This document shows positions 47,653 to 56,046 of a stretch of 64,000 nt of DNA, piece by piece (position 1 is the stretch's first letter; the number at the start of each line of letters is the position of its first letter). The position numbers and the translations under genes were made by a program. This DNA is from Oleiagrimonas citrea. GTDB lineage: Bacteria > Pseudomonadota > Gammaproteobacteria > Xanthomonadales > Rhodanobacteraceae. The stretch lies in assembly GCF_012395255.1 (NCBI RefSeq), contig NZ_JAAZQD010000001.1, forward strand, positions 1 to 64,000. The letters are read 5' to 3'. Below the pieces are notes generated by a model, which was not told the origin of the DNA, ran no database searches, and was given only the letters and a program-made list of their open reading frames with translations.

Positions 47653-49575
47653 ATGGTGCGCGGTAGCCTCACCAACATGAGCGAATCAGAATCCAAGCTG
47701 GACGAGTTGGCCTGGCTGTCCTTGACAAAGCCGGACACGGCGAGCATTGAGGCTTTAGGGTTGGCCACTGACGATGTCGGCGAAATCTGTGACCTGTCAG
47801 ACGGTCGGGTGTCTTTTCGCGATCCGGAATACGCTAAGGAGAGAGCAGTTCGACATATCCAACTTGCCGTGATTGCTCCCGCAGCCAAGACGCCGATCGC
47901 GATGTTCAAGGCATTGCAGCGGTGCTGGCTTGCCTCCGGGCCGGCGCGTGGGGACAACCTCTGTGGGCTCGCGTTGGCACAGCTCCATAACTCTGGCGAA
48001 ATGGATGCCCTGCAAGCTGCGATCGAGGCGGTTCAGGAGGGAGGAGACGCGTTCACTGTTTCCAGAGGGCTATCAGTGAGCCTACCGTTCTTCGATGAAA
48101 TCGACGTGCCCAACTTGCTGATCCTGGCTGGACTGGTGGGCCCGGAAGCGCTCCTTCACCACGCAGCAGGGGAATGGATGAAGGACCATCCCTCGTACCT
48201 CGACGAAATCATTGCCGGCTGCCTGGCCATTCGAAGCGAGGGATTGGCGCCGCTGCTGCGGACAGCGCTGATCCGGGGGACTTGCGTCAACAAGGGTTCA
48301 TGGCTGGCGCGCATCCATGCGCTGGTGGCAGACAGCAATGAACTAGTTTCGCTGACGGCAGTCGAGGCCTTAGGCCTACTAGATTGGAGCGACGTCGAAA
48401 TCGAGGAAACTGAGAAGGCTGTGGAAGTGATCCGCGCAGGTCTGCAGTCGAGCGTAGAACGTCGGCTTGCGACCGCAGTAGAAGCCGGCCTCAATCTAGT
48501 CAGCACCGCCCCCGGCCAACACGGATTGATCGACGAAATCGCCGCATTGGATCGGCCCTATGTGGTTCAGCAGATCGGGGATCATCTGGCTTACCGGGGC
48601 AAACATCTGGAAGTGCACCCGTGGTACCAGCAGAAGATCGAGCTGCTGGCCACCAAGTCCGGACAGGGCGAGGGCGCCTATCACGGGCTTGATCACATCC
48701 TGGCTGCCCGCTGCAAGTCATCGGACAAGTCCGCAAGCCTGCGGTGGCTGGACATGTGGGCAGCCGCGAACGCGAACGATACGCCGTCGCTTCCCCAGCG
48801 CTTTCCTGAGCTGTTCGAAGCTCTGGCACAGGACAATGAGGCGCTTGGGGCGTTGCTCGCCCGATGGCTCAAGCACGACGACATCGGCATCGTGAAGATG
48901 GCGAGAAGCGTACTCGACAATCTCGGTCTGCGCGAAAGAGGTAGTCTGGCATTCCCGGTATCCGTCCTCGACGGAATGTCTCAACCAAACCTGTTGCACC
49001 TGGTTCGTCGCACCCTGGCAAATGTTCTTCGCGAAGAACAGAGGATTTCCCTTGTCTGGTCGTTGACTCGCACGGATTCTGCGGAGTCTCGCACCTATCC
49101 GCTGGTGCGCGACGCGATGGTGAACTTTGTCGGCTATGACTATCCGACAGCAACCAGGGAATATCTGGAGGCTGTCGTGGCCAAGGAGGGACAAGCGCCA
49201 GCGGGGCAATTGGCGAAACAGATCCTCGAAGCAATGAAGAAATACTACGACGCGCTGGATGCGTTACCTTTGATCGAGGAACTGCGGCCGCTTTCCGAGG
49301 ATCGCCATCGATTCGCAAAAGAGCATCACCGTCTGACGAACAAGGCGTTCGAGGAGGCCAGCAAGAATTCCATCATCCGCCAGATCGCCACCACGGTTCA
49401 CCTCAAGGCAGGGCGCTCATCGTTCTCCATGCGGGACGGTGAAGTGGGTGAAAAGATGCATATGTCGTCCATGTCCCATTTCATGTCCCTGCCGCGCAGT
49501 GAGTCGATAGACAAGGTAGGCAGCGACCTGCAGCGCCTGCATTTCAACCTAGACAAGGATGGCGACGAGCAATGA
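47653..49575 (+). CDS. Large helical-repeat protein, first gene of a nuclease pair
   Basis: 640 residues (or 632 if ATG at 47677, MSESESKLDE, is used), not recognised. It is almost wholly helical with repeating units such as LHALVADSNELVSLTAVEALGLLDW and LARWLKHDDIGIVKMARSVLDNLGL, the pattern of HEAT/Armadillo repeats. No enzyme motif is visible. Its stop overlaps the next ATG (ATGA), so it is translated together with a protein that looks like a nuclease. A helical scaffold paired with an effector is a common architecture in phage defence, but no named system is identified. Codon use matches neighbours. Confidence 0.8.
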   Translation: MVRGSLTNMSESESKLDELAWLSLTKPDTASIEALGLATDDVGEICDLSDGRVSFRDPEYAKERAVRHIQLAVIAPAAKTPIAMFKALQRCWLASGPARGDNLCGLALAQLHNSGEMDALQAAIEAVQEGGDAFTVSRGLSVSLPFFDEIDVPNLLILAGLVGPEALLHHAAGEWMKDHPSYLDEIIAGCLAIRSEGLAPLLRTALIRGTCVNKGSWLARIHALVADSNELVSLTAVEALGLLDWSDVEIEETEKAVEVIRAGLQSSVERRLATAVEAGLNLVSTAPGQHGLIDEIAALDRPYVVQQIGDHLAYRGKHLEVHPWYQQKIELLATKSGQGEGAYHGLDHILAARCKSSDKSASLRWLDMWAAANANDTPSLPQRFPELFEALAQDNEALGALLARWLKHDDIGIVKMARSVLDNLGLRERGSLAFPVSVLDGMSQPNLLHLVRRTLANVLREEQRISLVWSLTRTDSAESRTYPLVRDAMVNFVGYDYPTATREYLEAVVAKEGQAPAGQLAKQILEAMKKYYDALDALPLIEELRPLSEDRHRFAKEHHRLTNKAFEEASKNSIIRQIATTVHLKAGRSSFSMRDGEVGEKMHMSSMSHFMSLPRSESIDKVGSDLQRLHFNLDKDGDEQ

Positions 49576-51305
49576 AGCTGATTGTCAAGGAGTTCCTCAG
49601 TCAACTGAGGGAGTCCGGGGAGCTGGATCGCCTGCTTCCCGACTTGCTGTCGCGGATGAAGATCGTTCCTATTAGTCGTCCCCAGATCGGGGTGAGGCAG
49701 AACGGCGTGGACGTTGCGGCTGTTGGCAGGGACAAGGACGGCGTGAAGGCGCTCTTCCTGTTCGTGCTGAAAGTCGGCGACCTTGGGCGCCGGGACTGGG
49801 ATGGCGGACTCAATGCCGTGCGGGCGACGTTGAATCAGGTGAAGGATTCCTACCTGCACAGCTTCGTTCGTCCGGAGCACCGGAGTTTACCTGTCAGGAT
49901 CGTGGTTTGTTCCACCGGTGAGCTGAAGCAAGATGTGACGCAGGATTACAACGGTTATGTGGTCGACAACCAGACCGAACGTGTGAGCTACGAGTTCTGG
50001 TCAGGTGATGATCTTGCGGCTCTTATTGAGAAGCACCTTCTTGACGAATACGCGATCGACCCATCGGAGCGCGCGGATCTTCGCCGGGGCATCGCGCTGA
50101 TCGGTTCCAGAGATTACGACCTACGACATGTATACAAGCTGCTGGATGCACTTCTGCTGGGAAGCCACGACGGCAGCGTGCGTACCACTACAGCACATCG
50201 AAAGAAGTTCATCCGCAAGCTTAGGACCGCGGCGCTGGTGTTAGAGATCATCTTCCGCTGGGCGAATGAGGAAGGAAATCTGCTAAACGCCTTCAAACTG
50301 GGAGAGCGATGCTGTCTATGGGCTTGGGAATTCATCCGGGTGCGCGAGCTGTTTAAATATCGGCCGGCAATGGCTTCGTTTTGGGACATCTACCAGATCC
50401 ACGATCGCATCTGCAGGACCTACTATGACAAGGTAGGGCCGTACTTCATGGCTCGCGATGGAATTTCCGTCTACGCGGGCGAGAACGCGTTGGTAACGTG
50501 CAAAGTGTTCGAGCAGATCGGCGTGCTGGCCGAAATTGGGCTCGTGCAGCTTCAAAATTCTAGTGGAGGGGGCGGTGAAGTCGCCGCCGCAAACGCCGAT
50601 GCAATCGCAAAGGTCCTGGTTTCGCTGGTCAAGAACAATCCCTCGTCCGGATCGCCACGTTATGACGAGAACGCGATCGATCTGTCGATGGCGTTCATGC
50701 TGCTTTTTGGGACGGGCAACAGCGAGGCTGCGAAGGCATGGCTGGATGAGCTTGCAAACCGTGTGTCCTACTGTCTCAGGACATCGAAATGTTTCCCGGT
50801 TTCCACGGATTCCTTCGATGACCTGGTTGCGTTGGAGATTGGGGAGCTAACGGAAGAGGAAGTCGGAAAATTGAAGGATCTGAGTACACTGGTGCCGACA
50901 CTTATGTACTGGAGTGTCGTGTTTGAACATGACGCACTCTATCGCAAGTTGCAGAACATCCAAGGGAGTGCCTTTGATGGTATTTGCCTACAACTTTGGT
51001 ATGCGGACGAAGCGACCGAGTCGTTCGTGTATCGTGAGTCTGCGCAGTACGAAAGCGGAACCACGGAAGCGCCCATTGTCTTTCCAGCGGATGTGGACGA
51101 GCTGATTGAGGGAGAAAAGAAGAAGCTGGATTCGAAAGCTATTGTCGGCCTGGACACATTTTCAGCCGTTCGCTACGGCATGTTTGTGATGGTGATGATG
51201 GCGTGCCGGCATTACAGAACGCCATTTCCTCCGCAATTCTGGATGTCGTTTATTGTTGCCCGCTTAGGAGTGCCTGCTTCCGATCAGAACGATACGACTT
51301 CATAG
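49572..51305 (+). CDS. PD-(D/E)XK-like N-terminal domain protein, partner of the helical-repeat gene
   Basis: 577 residues. The first 150 residues contain GVRQNGVDVAAVGRDK followed by LFLFVLKVGDLGRRDW, which fits strand-Asp-strand-xxK of a restriction-endonuclease-like fold, though the usual Glu/Gln before x-Lys is replaced (FVLK), so catalysis is uncertain. The next strand-rich part (LPVRIVVCSTGELKQDV) suits the same fold. The C-terminal 400 residues are helical with no familiar motif and include MFVMVMMACRHYR near the end. The four-base overlap with the preceding gene implies a two-component unit. Possible role: sensor/effector of a defence system; unproven. Confidence 0.75.
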   Translation: MKLIVKEFLSQLRESGELDRLLPDLLSRMKIVPISRPQIGVRQNGVDVAAVGRDKDGVKALFLFVLKVGDLGRRDWDGGLNAVRATLNQVKDSYLHSFVRPEHRSLPVRIVVCSTGELKQDVTQDYNGYVVDNQTERVSYEFWSGDDLAALIEKHLLDEYAIDPSERADLRRGIALIGSRDYDLRHVYKLLDALLLGSHDGSVRTTTAHRKKFIRKLRTAALVLEIIFRWANEEGNLLNAFKLGERCCLWAWEFIRVRELFKYRPAMASFWDIYQIHDRICRTYYDKVGPYFMARDGISVYAGENALVTCKVFEQIGVLAEIGLVQLQNSSGGGGEVAAANADAIAKVLVSLVKNNPSSGSPRYDENAIDLSMAFMLLFGTGNSEAAKAWLDELANRVSYCLRTSKCFPVSTDSFDDLVALEIGELTEEEVGKLKDLSTLVPTLMYWSVVFEHDALYRKLQNIQGSAFDGICLQLWYADEATESFVYRESAQYESGTTEAPIVFPADVDELIEGEKKKLDSKAIVGLDTFSAVRYGMFVMVMMACRHYRTPFPPQFWMSFIVARLGVPASDQNDTTS

Positions 51306-51617
51306 GATTACGATGGGCTTGGTATACCACCGTAAGCTTAAGGGTAAGGGCGACGTCTCCGGTAAGTCGCAATCACGCGCCACTGATCTCTGACGTGTTC
51401 AGCTGAGACGGGCGTGGCACCCATGAACCAGGCGTGGGCAATGAAAACCCTGTGCGTCTTGGATCCGAGACGATGCAGACGACTCAATTTCCGCCAGGGC
51501 CGCGTAATCAGACGGCCCGTTACCAGTGGGAAGGTGACGTGGTGATGACCGCAAAATTGTCGTCGAGTTCGATGGAAGTAATGCCTCGTGATTGAACCAA
51601 ATAAGGCAGGGAAGGGC
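51306..51617. other. Gene-free stretch before repeat copy 3
   Basis: About 310 bases with no credible gene on either strand; it separates the nuclease-like gene from the third 27-bp motif. Confidence 0.4.
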
Positions 51618-51644
51618 GATTAGCCGCTGTTATCGGTGGTAGGG
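51618..51644 (+). repeat. 27-bp spaced motif, copy 3
   Basis: GATTAG, 5 bases, GTTATC, 3 bases, GGTAGGG. It lies 60 bases from the 3' end of an integrase remnant. Confidence 0.85.
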
Positions 51645-51667
51645 GTCGGCCCGCATCCGTATCTAAT

Positions 51668-51692
51668 AGCGGGTGCTCAGAGAGCGCCCGCT
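51668..51692 (-). terminator. Hairpin next to the integrase remnant
   Basis: AGCGGGTGCTC and GAGCGCCCGCT form an 11-bp stem with one G-T pair and a 3-base loop, just past the stop of the minus-strand integrase fragment. It could be its terminator or part of an attachment site. Confidence 0.5.
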
Positions 51693-51703
51693 AATGATCA
51701 AGA

Positions 51704-51826
51704 TCACAATAAATCGAGTGAGCTCGTGGCCTTCCGAATAGGCTGTTCCACGTGTGTGTAGATCATTGTTGTCTTCAAGCTCCTGTGACCTAGAAGCAAC
51801 TGAATGGTGCGGATATCTACACCTGG
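51704..51826 (-). pseudogene. C-terminal remnant of a tyrosine recombinase
   Basis: Forty residues on the minus strand read [20 protein letters not shown] and then MIYTHV, ending SSLDLL. This is the box II region of tyrosine recombinases, with the LGH histidine and the catalytic Tyr in [13 protein letters not shown] and the SxLDxL ending are close to integron integrases. A stop codon lies directly upstream in frame, and I find no N-terminal half, so it is a relic. Confidence 0.75.
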
Positions 51827-51935
51827 CTACGGTATCCAACTTGGCCGGCGTGCAGAGCGGCAGATGATTTAAACCCGTTAGAGTAGACGCGGAGCTTGAG
51901 CGCAATGGCCGTGACAGGGAGACCAAACGGAAATC

Positions 51936-53987
51936 ATGGTGAACCACACGAGTGACCAAAGCTATTTCTTTAACAAAGTCCTGATGGACGCGCAGGAAGC
52001 AGTAGGATCCGGATCCCTCGCAATACTCATCAAGGTTTTTGCCGATGGAGCTCGAAGTCGCCATGCCGACCCTGAGGGAAGTTTGGGATGGCAGTTCGCT
52101 CAGTTCATTGTAGGGGCGACCGGTGCCTCTGCAGCCCTGTCCCGGTATGAGCTGAACGAGACGGGTGATTGGCTTGCTTGGTCACTGACTGAGTCCATAG
52201 AGCAAGGATCTGAGCAGCAACTTCATGTCGGGCGGCTAGAAGCCTTTCTGGATCCTATGATTTATAGGTGGGCGCCGTTTGCCGACATCTATATGAGTTG
52301 GCTCTGCACCTTCTACTACTACGCCCGAAGCCGAGCTGCGATGCTGGAGATCGCCAAGGACATTCTTCCGGTAGCTCTTGGCGCCGTCCAAGTAATGTGG
52401 CGAGGCCATGTCAGTGAGATCTCGGCGCGTGCAGCTTGCAACATGCTTTCCTGGAGCGCGCAAGAGTTTCCCGAAGCAGCTTGGCGCATAGCCCCCCTCA
52501 TCGAGACGGCTGCCCGCGACTCGCGAACGAATGGGCGTGCTCGGCTGCTTCTAGTCATGACACTCGCTGGGAAGTCTGGCGAGGTGGTCGGGATGGATTC
52601 CAAATTCTGGCGATCAATCGCTCTGAATGATCTATCCGCTTGGCATCGAGACCACGAGCGTCTTCAACTCCTAGTCGAAGAACTGAGTTCGCGTAACGAT
52701 CAATCATTATTCGATGAAATTGCCCAAGAGATCGATAATTACCAAAGCTGGGTCAGCAGGCACGAGCCACACGAACTAGATGTGTATCGGGGATTGGATG
52801 CCCTCGCGCCCCTCGTAAAGGTGGCGTTGCACGCGTGCCTGTCCCGGCACCAAGGGCATAGAGTAGTAGAGCTCCTGGCGCACTGGTACCAAGTACCTAT
52901 GGCTGAGATCTTCGAAGCCCAGGAGCTGTTGATCCAATGCCCCTTTTTCGATCGCGGATACCTATCTTTGGTTGGTTCAGAGTCGTTTCACGTACAAGGA
53001 GACCCGCAGGATCTCCTGGTGTCGCTTACGAAAGCGAGCAATCAATTCCTAGGTACATACACCAGCGTTACCGGAGCGGCCGCCGACGCACCTCACATCC
53101 CAGACCGCCCCGGAGTCGTCGATGAATCCGCTGGAGAACGTTTTGAGACACTGCTTGCGAAGACTTACGTGCCGGCGCACATTGCTTCGCAGGCTTGGTC
53201 GTTTTCCGGTCAGATTGTCGTCCCCAGCAAGGGACATCCCGTCCAAGCCATCCAACTCCGCCTCGGCGCCCCGTCAGCACCAATACTTTCCTCGCTGCGT
53301 AAGCCATACCCTGACCGCGAGGTTCGCCGTGTTGCGCTTTGGTCAGGCGCGGGGTCGATGACAGAAGAGATCGAGCGTGATGTGGTGGCGGGCGCCTTTC
53401 GGCGAGGTGGTGTCGAAGTTGAGGTGATTGCACCTGATGAAGCAAGTATCGAGGGCTTTCTTAACCTATACGAAGCCGATGACTTCGATGTCGTCTGGCT
53501 CATGTCACACGGTAACTTCGACCACTATTCACCAAAACGCGCAAGCTTGATAGTCGATGAGAGGGGCGGTGAGATCGGAATCCCGGAGCTACTGAAGCGT
53601 GCGCCGGTTGGAACGCAGCGACGGCTTTGCGTTCTCAACGTTTGTGACGGGGGCAGGTTCGAGGAGCTTGGTGTTTTGCCCCGTGTGGGCGTGGCACCGT
53701 CTGCCGCCTCAGCATCCCAAGCGACAATATCGCATCTGTGGCCGGTACATGGCATATCGGCCGCCGCATTCGGGGGTGTCCTCGCGGGACACCTTGTTTC
53801 GCGCGTGTCCTACTTTGAGGCATTCAAGCAGACGCTGAAGGACCTGGATGCGACCACGGCAGAGTTAGAACAGTCGCTACGTGACGCTGCTGGAGAAAAT
53901 GCAGAGGAGCTCATTTGCCGGATTGAGCGCACTAATATCGATTTCACGAACATCGCCCACTGGGGCTCTGCCGTCTTCTACGGTTAA
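51936..53987 (+). CDS. CHAT-domain caspase-like protease with helical N-terminal region
   Basis: 683 residues. The C-terminal 200 residues are a CHAT peptidase: the catalytic His is in LMSHGNFDHYSP (His525) and the Cys in LNVCDGGRFEE (Cys570), and the protein ends WGSAVFYG, the usual terminal block of CHAT domains. The N-terminal 400 residues are helical and repeat-like (MLEIAKDILPVALGAVQV, ARAACNMLSWSAQEF), probably sensing or regulatory. CHAT proteases act in bacterial cell-death and CRISPR-linked immunity, cutting a partner protein such as a gasdermin; no gasdermin or CRISPR gene is visible next to it. It stands alone, preceded by an integrase relic and followed by an IS30 relic. Confidence 0.88.
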   Translation: MVNHTSDQSYFFNKVLMDAQEAVGSGSLAILIKVFADGARSRHADPEGSLGWQFAQFIVGATGASAALSRYELNETGDWLAWSLTESIEQGSEQQLHVGRLEAFLDPMIYRWAPFADIYMSWLCTFYYYARSRAAMLEIAKDILPVALGAVQVMWRGHVSEISARAACNMLSWSAQEFPEAAWRIAPLIETAARDSRTNGRARLLLVMTLAGKSGEVVGMDSKFWRSIALNDLSAWHRDHERLQLLVEELSSRNDQSLFDEIAQEIDNYQSWVSRHEPHELDVYRGLDALAPLVKVALHACLSRHQGHRVVELLAHWYQVPMAEIFEAQELLIQCPFFDRGYLSLVGSESFHVQGDPQDLLVSLTKASNQFLGTYTSVTGAAADAPHIPDRPGVVDESAGERFETLLAKTYVPAHIASQAWSFSGQIVVPSKGHPVQAIQLRLGAPSAPILSSLRKPYPDREVRRVALWSGAGSMTEEIERDVVAGAFRRGGVEVEVIAPDEASIEGFLNLYEADDFDVVWLMSHGNFDHYSPKRASLIVDERGGEIGIPELLKRAPVGTQRRLCVLNVCDGGRFEELGVLPRVGVAPSAASASQATISHLWPVHGISAAAFGGVLAGHLVSRVSYFEAFKQTLKDLDATTAELEQSLRDAAGENAEELICRIERTNIDFTNIAHWGSAVFYG

Positions 53988-54310
53988 GCGGCCCCGATAT
54001 GTTAGACGAGCCCAAGGCGCTCTCGTTGCAGAGGGTCTTGGCATGTGCCAAAAGGTGGGATTCAGATTGCTGGCGAGTGTCCGCTTCTGGCCTTGGTTTC
54101 AACCGATCAATGCAACAGTTTGTTGATATCGCTCTGCTAGCGTCTCGTAGCCTAACGTTTTCCTGGGCAGTTCGTTCAACTGTCGGGCTACGGCATCCAG
54201 CTTGGCCTGCAGCGTTTCCTGGTCAGACATCGCCACCCGGCAGTGCGTGCTTCCTCATGCAAAACCGGTAGGGCTCTAAGATTGTCAAGAAGGGAGAGGT
54301 GTTACGTACA
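53988..54310. other. Gene-free gap containing an IS30 relic
   Basis: About 320 bases between the CHAT gene and the convergent ubiquitin-like operon. The only recognisable content is the IS30 fragment listed separately. Confidence 0.5.
54099..54230 (-). pseudogene. IS30-family transposase C-terminal fragment
   Basis: The minus strand reads LDAVARQLNELPRKTLGYET and then LAERY, ending VALIG. RQLNxRPRKTLGxxTPAE is the hallmark C-terminus of IS30-type transposases. The catalytic domain is absent. Confidence 0.65.
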
Positions 54311-54643
54311 TCAGTCACACCAATGAATGCGTCCATGCTTTAACCAAAAATGCGATCGACAGCCACGTTGTAACCATATGGAGGGGTGCAGCGAGGGACG
54401 ACCTGCCTCATCTACACGTAGATCCCACCGCGGCCTGACCTCGTGAATCAACATCAATTCAATGATCTGCCCGCAGCCACACGGGCAGCGCATACCCACA
54501 CACCAATCGCCCTCTTTGTCGCGGGCGAGGATGACGTCACGGCGAGGCAAGATGGGCGGTAACGAGTCGCCCGTAACGATTTTGAGTCGGCGTGCAGGGA
54601 GTACGCGGTCGGTCAGCCACTGCCAACCTCGGAGCCATCTCAT
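54311..54643 (-). CDS. DUF6527-type protein of the ubiquitin-like operon
   Basis: 110 residues from MRWLRGWQWL. It carries CPCGCGQ and later CRSHFWLKHGRIHWCD, a Cys/His set likely to bind zinc, and fits the small DUF6527 proteins that occur next to JAB/E1 genes. The ATG at 54643 overlaps the stop of the JAB-E1 gene (ATGA), which fixes the start; the upstream frame to 54772 lies inside that gene. It is the third and last gene of the operon. Its role may be as substrate, adaptor or target binder; unknown. Confidence 0.75.
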   Translation of the reverse strand: MRWLRGWQWLTDRVLPARRLKIVTGDSLPPILPRRDVILARDKEGDWCVGMRCPCGCGQIIELMLIHEVRPRWDLRVDEAGRPSLHPSIWLQRGCRSHFWLKHGRIHWCD

Positions 54644-56046
54644 GCGACACCCGCTGACGTCGTTTGGGACAGAAAAGGAAGCCCCAGCAATGGTTCCTGG
54701 GAGCCCGTGCCGAGCAGATGCGCGTAGGCATGGGCGCCGAAGGTGTCTTCGGAAAAGTACTCCTCCTCGCAAGCGGCCAAGCTGAACAGAGTTCGCGCAT
54801 AATGCTCGTTGGGTTCGTGGCGGAATGGGTACGCTCGCGCGATGAATTCATTCACGCAAGCCGAGGCCGCGCGCATATTCAAGCTGATGACTGCCGGCGC
54901 TTCTTCGATCGCACCTCGGATGTAGCCAGCATCAAGTTCCTGCTGGTGGGATTCCGGGGCGTGCTGTCGCAGGTACTCGGCGCGCAGGCTTTCCGGCGTG
55001 TAGACACCGCGGTCTCTGAGCGAGGAGCGTCCAGGCTGGACGTAGTCGATTCGGCCGCACACGTCCGCGATGGCGTTAGCCGTTCCAGTCAGGCGGGTGG
55101 GAATCACTACGCCCATATCGAACAGAGGCAGGAGATACACGGCGGCGATCATGTCAAGGATCTGTCGGGCTTCCAGGGAGTCCACGCAGCAGAACAGCAC
55201 ATCGCATTGACTGGCCGCGAGGATGGCTTCTCGGGTGAGAATCGAGAACGGAAGCGCCTCGGCGACACCAGGCCCGCGATAGCCTTCTACAGCTTCGACA
55301 AACATATCGGCCTTGGGCCGGCTTGTGGCTGCGTCGCTCGTACGAGAGTTGAGGATGCGGTTGAGATTCTTGAACTCGACAACATCGAAGTCGCAATGCT
55401 TTACTCGCCCAAAGCCAAGGCGATTAATTTGTTCGCTGGCTACCGAGCCCGTGCCCGATATCCCGATCACTATCGCCGTGAGGTGTCCCATCTCCGTCGT
55501 CATACCTTGGGTGAAGGCCATCGGGCGTTGGCTGGGTGCGCCATGGATCGCATCCTGCTCCCACCAGTACGCGATGTTGTGACCGGTCATCGTCACCAAG
55601 TCGATCGGTTGCGGCGACAGGTCCGGTCCGTACCAGCGAGCACGGACGGCACCGCTCTGAATCATGAGGGCGCTGCCATGGAATGCGCCATGGTTGGCAA
55701 GTGCACTGGCCATGAGCTGGCGATCGCTGCCATCGTCCACCGTTGAAAACGCAAACTGGCCGCCGGGATGCGAGTGAATGAAGACGAGCGTCAAGTCGTC
55801 GACTTCGGCACGCGCCAGCGCCTCTTCAACGTAAGCGCCGGGCCACGCGACGAAGTCGGGGCGACGCTCGCGGCACGCGTCGTAGGGGACCAGGAGCATG
55901 TCACGAACGAGCAAGCGGACACGCGGTCCGGCCGAACGGCTGCAGAGCAGGATCGCCGCCGCTTCGAGACCATCGCCCGGAAAGAGGTGGGTACGTAGTT
56001 GCTCGTGCTGGACACCGGCAAAGGCGAGAACTTGGGGACTGCTCAT
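54640..56046 (-). CDS. JAB deubiquitinase-like/E1-like ThiF fusion protein
   Basis: 468 residues joining two opposing activities. Residues 1-150: JAB/JAMM metallopeptidase with Glu28, IHSHPGG (His91, His93), Ser101 and Asp104. Residues 185-440: ThiF/E1 adenylation domain with IGISGTGS (about 194-201), CDFDVVEFKNLNR (about 218-230), Lys in SRPKAD and Asp in CVDSLEARQ. In the stretch where E1 enzymes often have a catalytic Cys (PGRSSLRDRGVYT) none is present. It overlaps its neighbours by four bases on both sides, so the three genes form one tight operon. It would process and activate the ubiquitin-like protein encoded first. Confidence 0.9.
   Translation of the reverse strand: MSSPQVLAFAGVQHEQLRTHLFPGDGLEAAAILLCSRSAGPRVRLLVRDMLLVPYDACRERRPDFVAWPGAYVEEALARAEVDDLTLVFIHSHPGGQFAFSTVDDGSDRQLMASALANHGAFHGSALMIQSGAVRARWYGPDLSPQPIDLVTMTGHNIAYWWEQDAIHGAPSQRPMAFTQGMTTEMGHLTAIVIGISGTGSVASEQINRLGFGRVKHCDFDVVEFKNLNRILNSRTSDAATSRPKADMFVEAVEGYRGPGVAEALPFSILTREAILAASQCDVLFCCVDSLEARQILDMIAAVYLLPLFDMGVVIPTRLTGTANAIADVCGRIDYVQPGRSSLRDRGVYTPESLRAEYLRQHAPESHQQELDAGYIRGAIEEAPAVISLNMRAASACVNEFIARAYPFRHEPNEHYARTLFSLAACEEEYFSEDTFGAHAYAHLLGTGSQEPLLGLPFLSQTTSAGVA

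Noticed and set aside
54664..55746. 360-residue plus-strand ORF opposite the JAB-E1 gene
   Set aside because: Shadow; the minus-strand gene has intact JAB and E1 motifs and operon overlaps.
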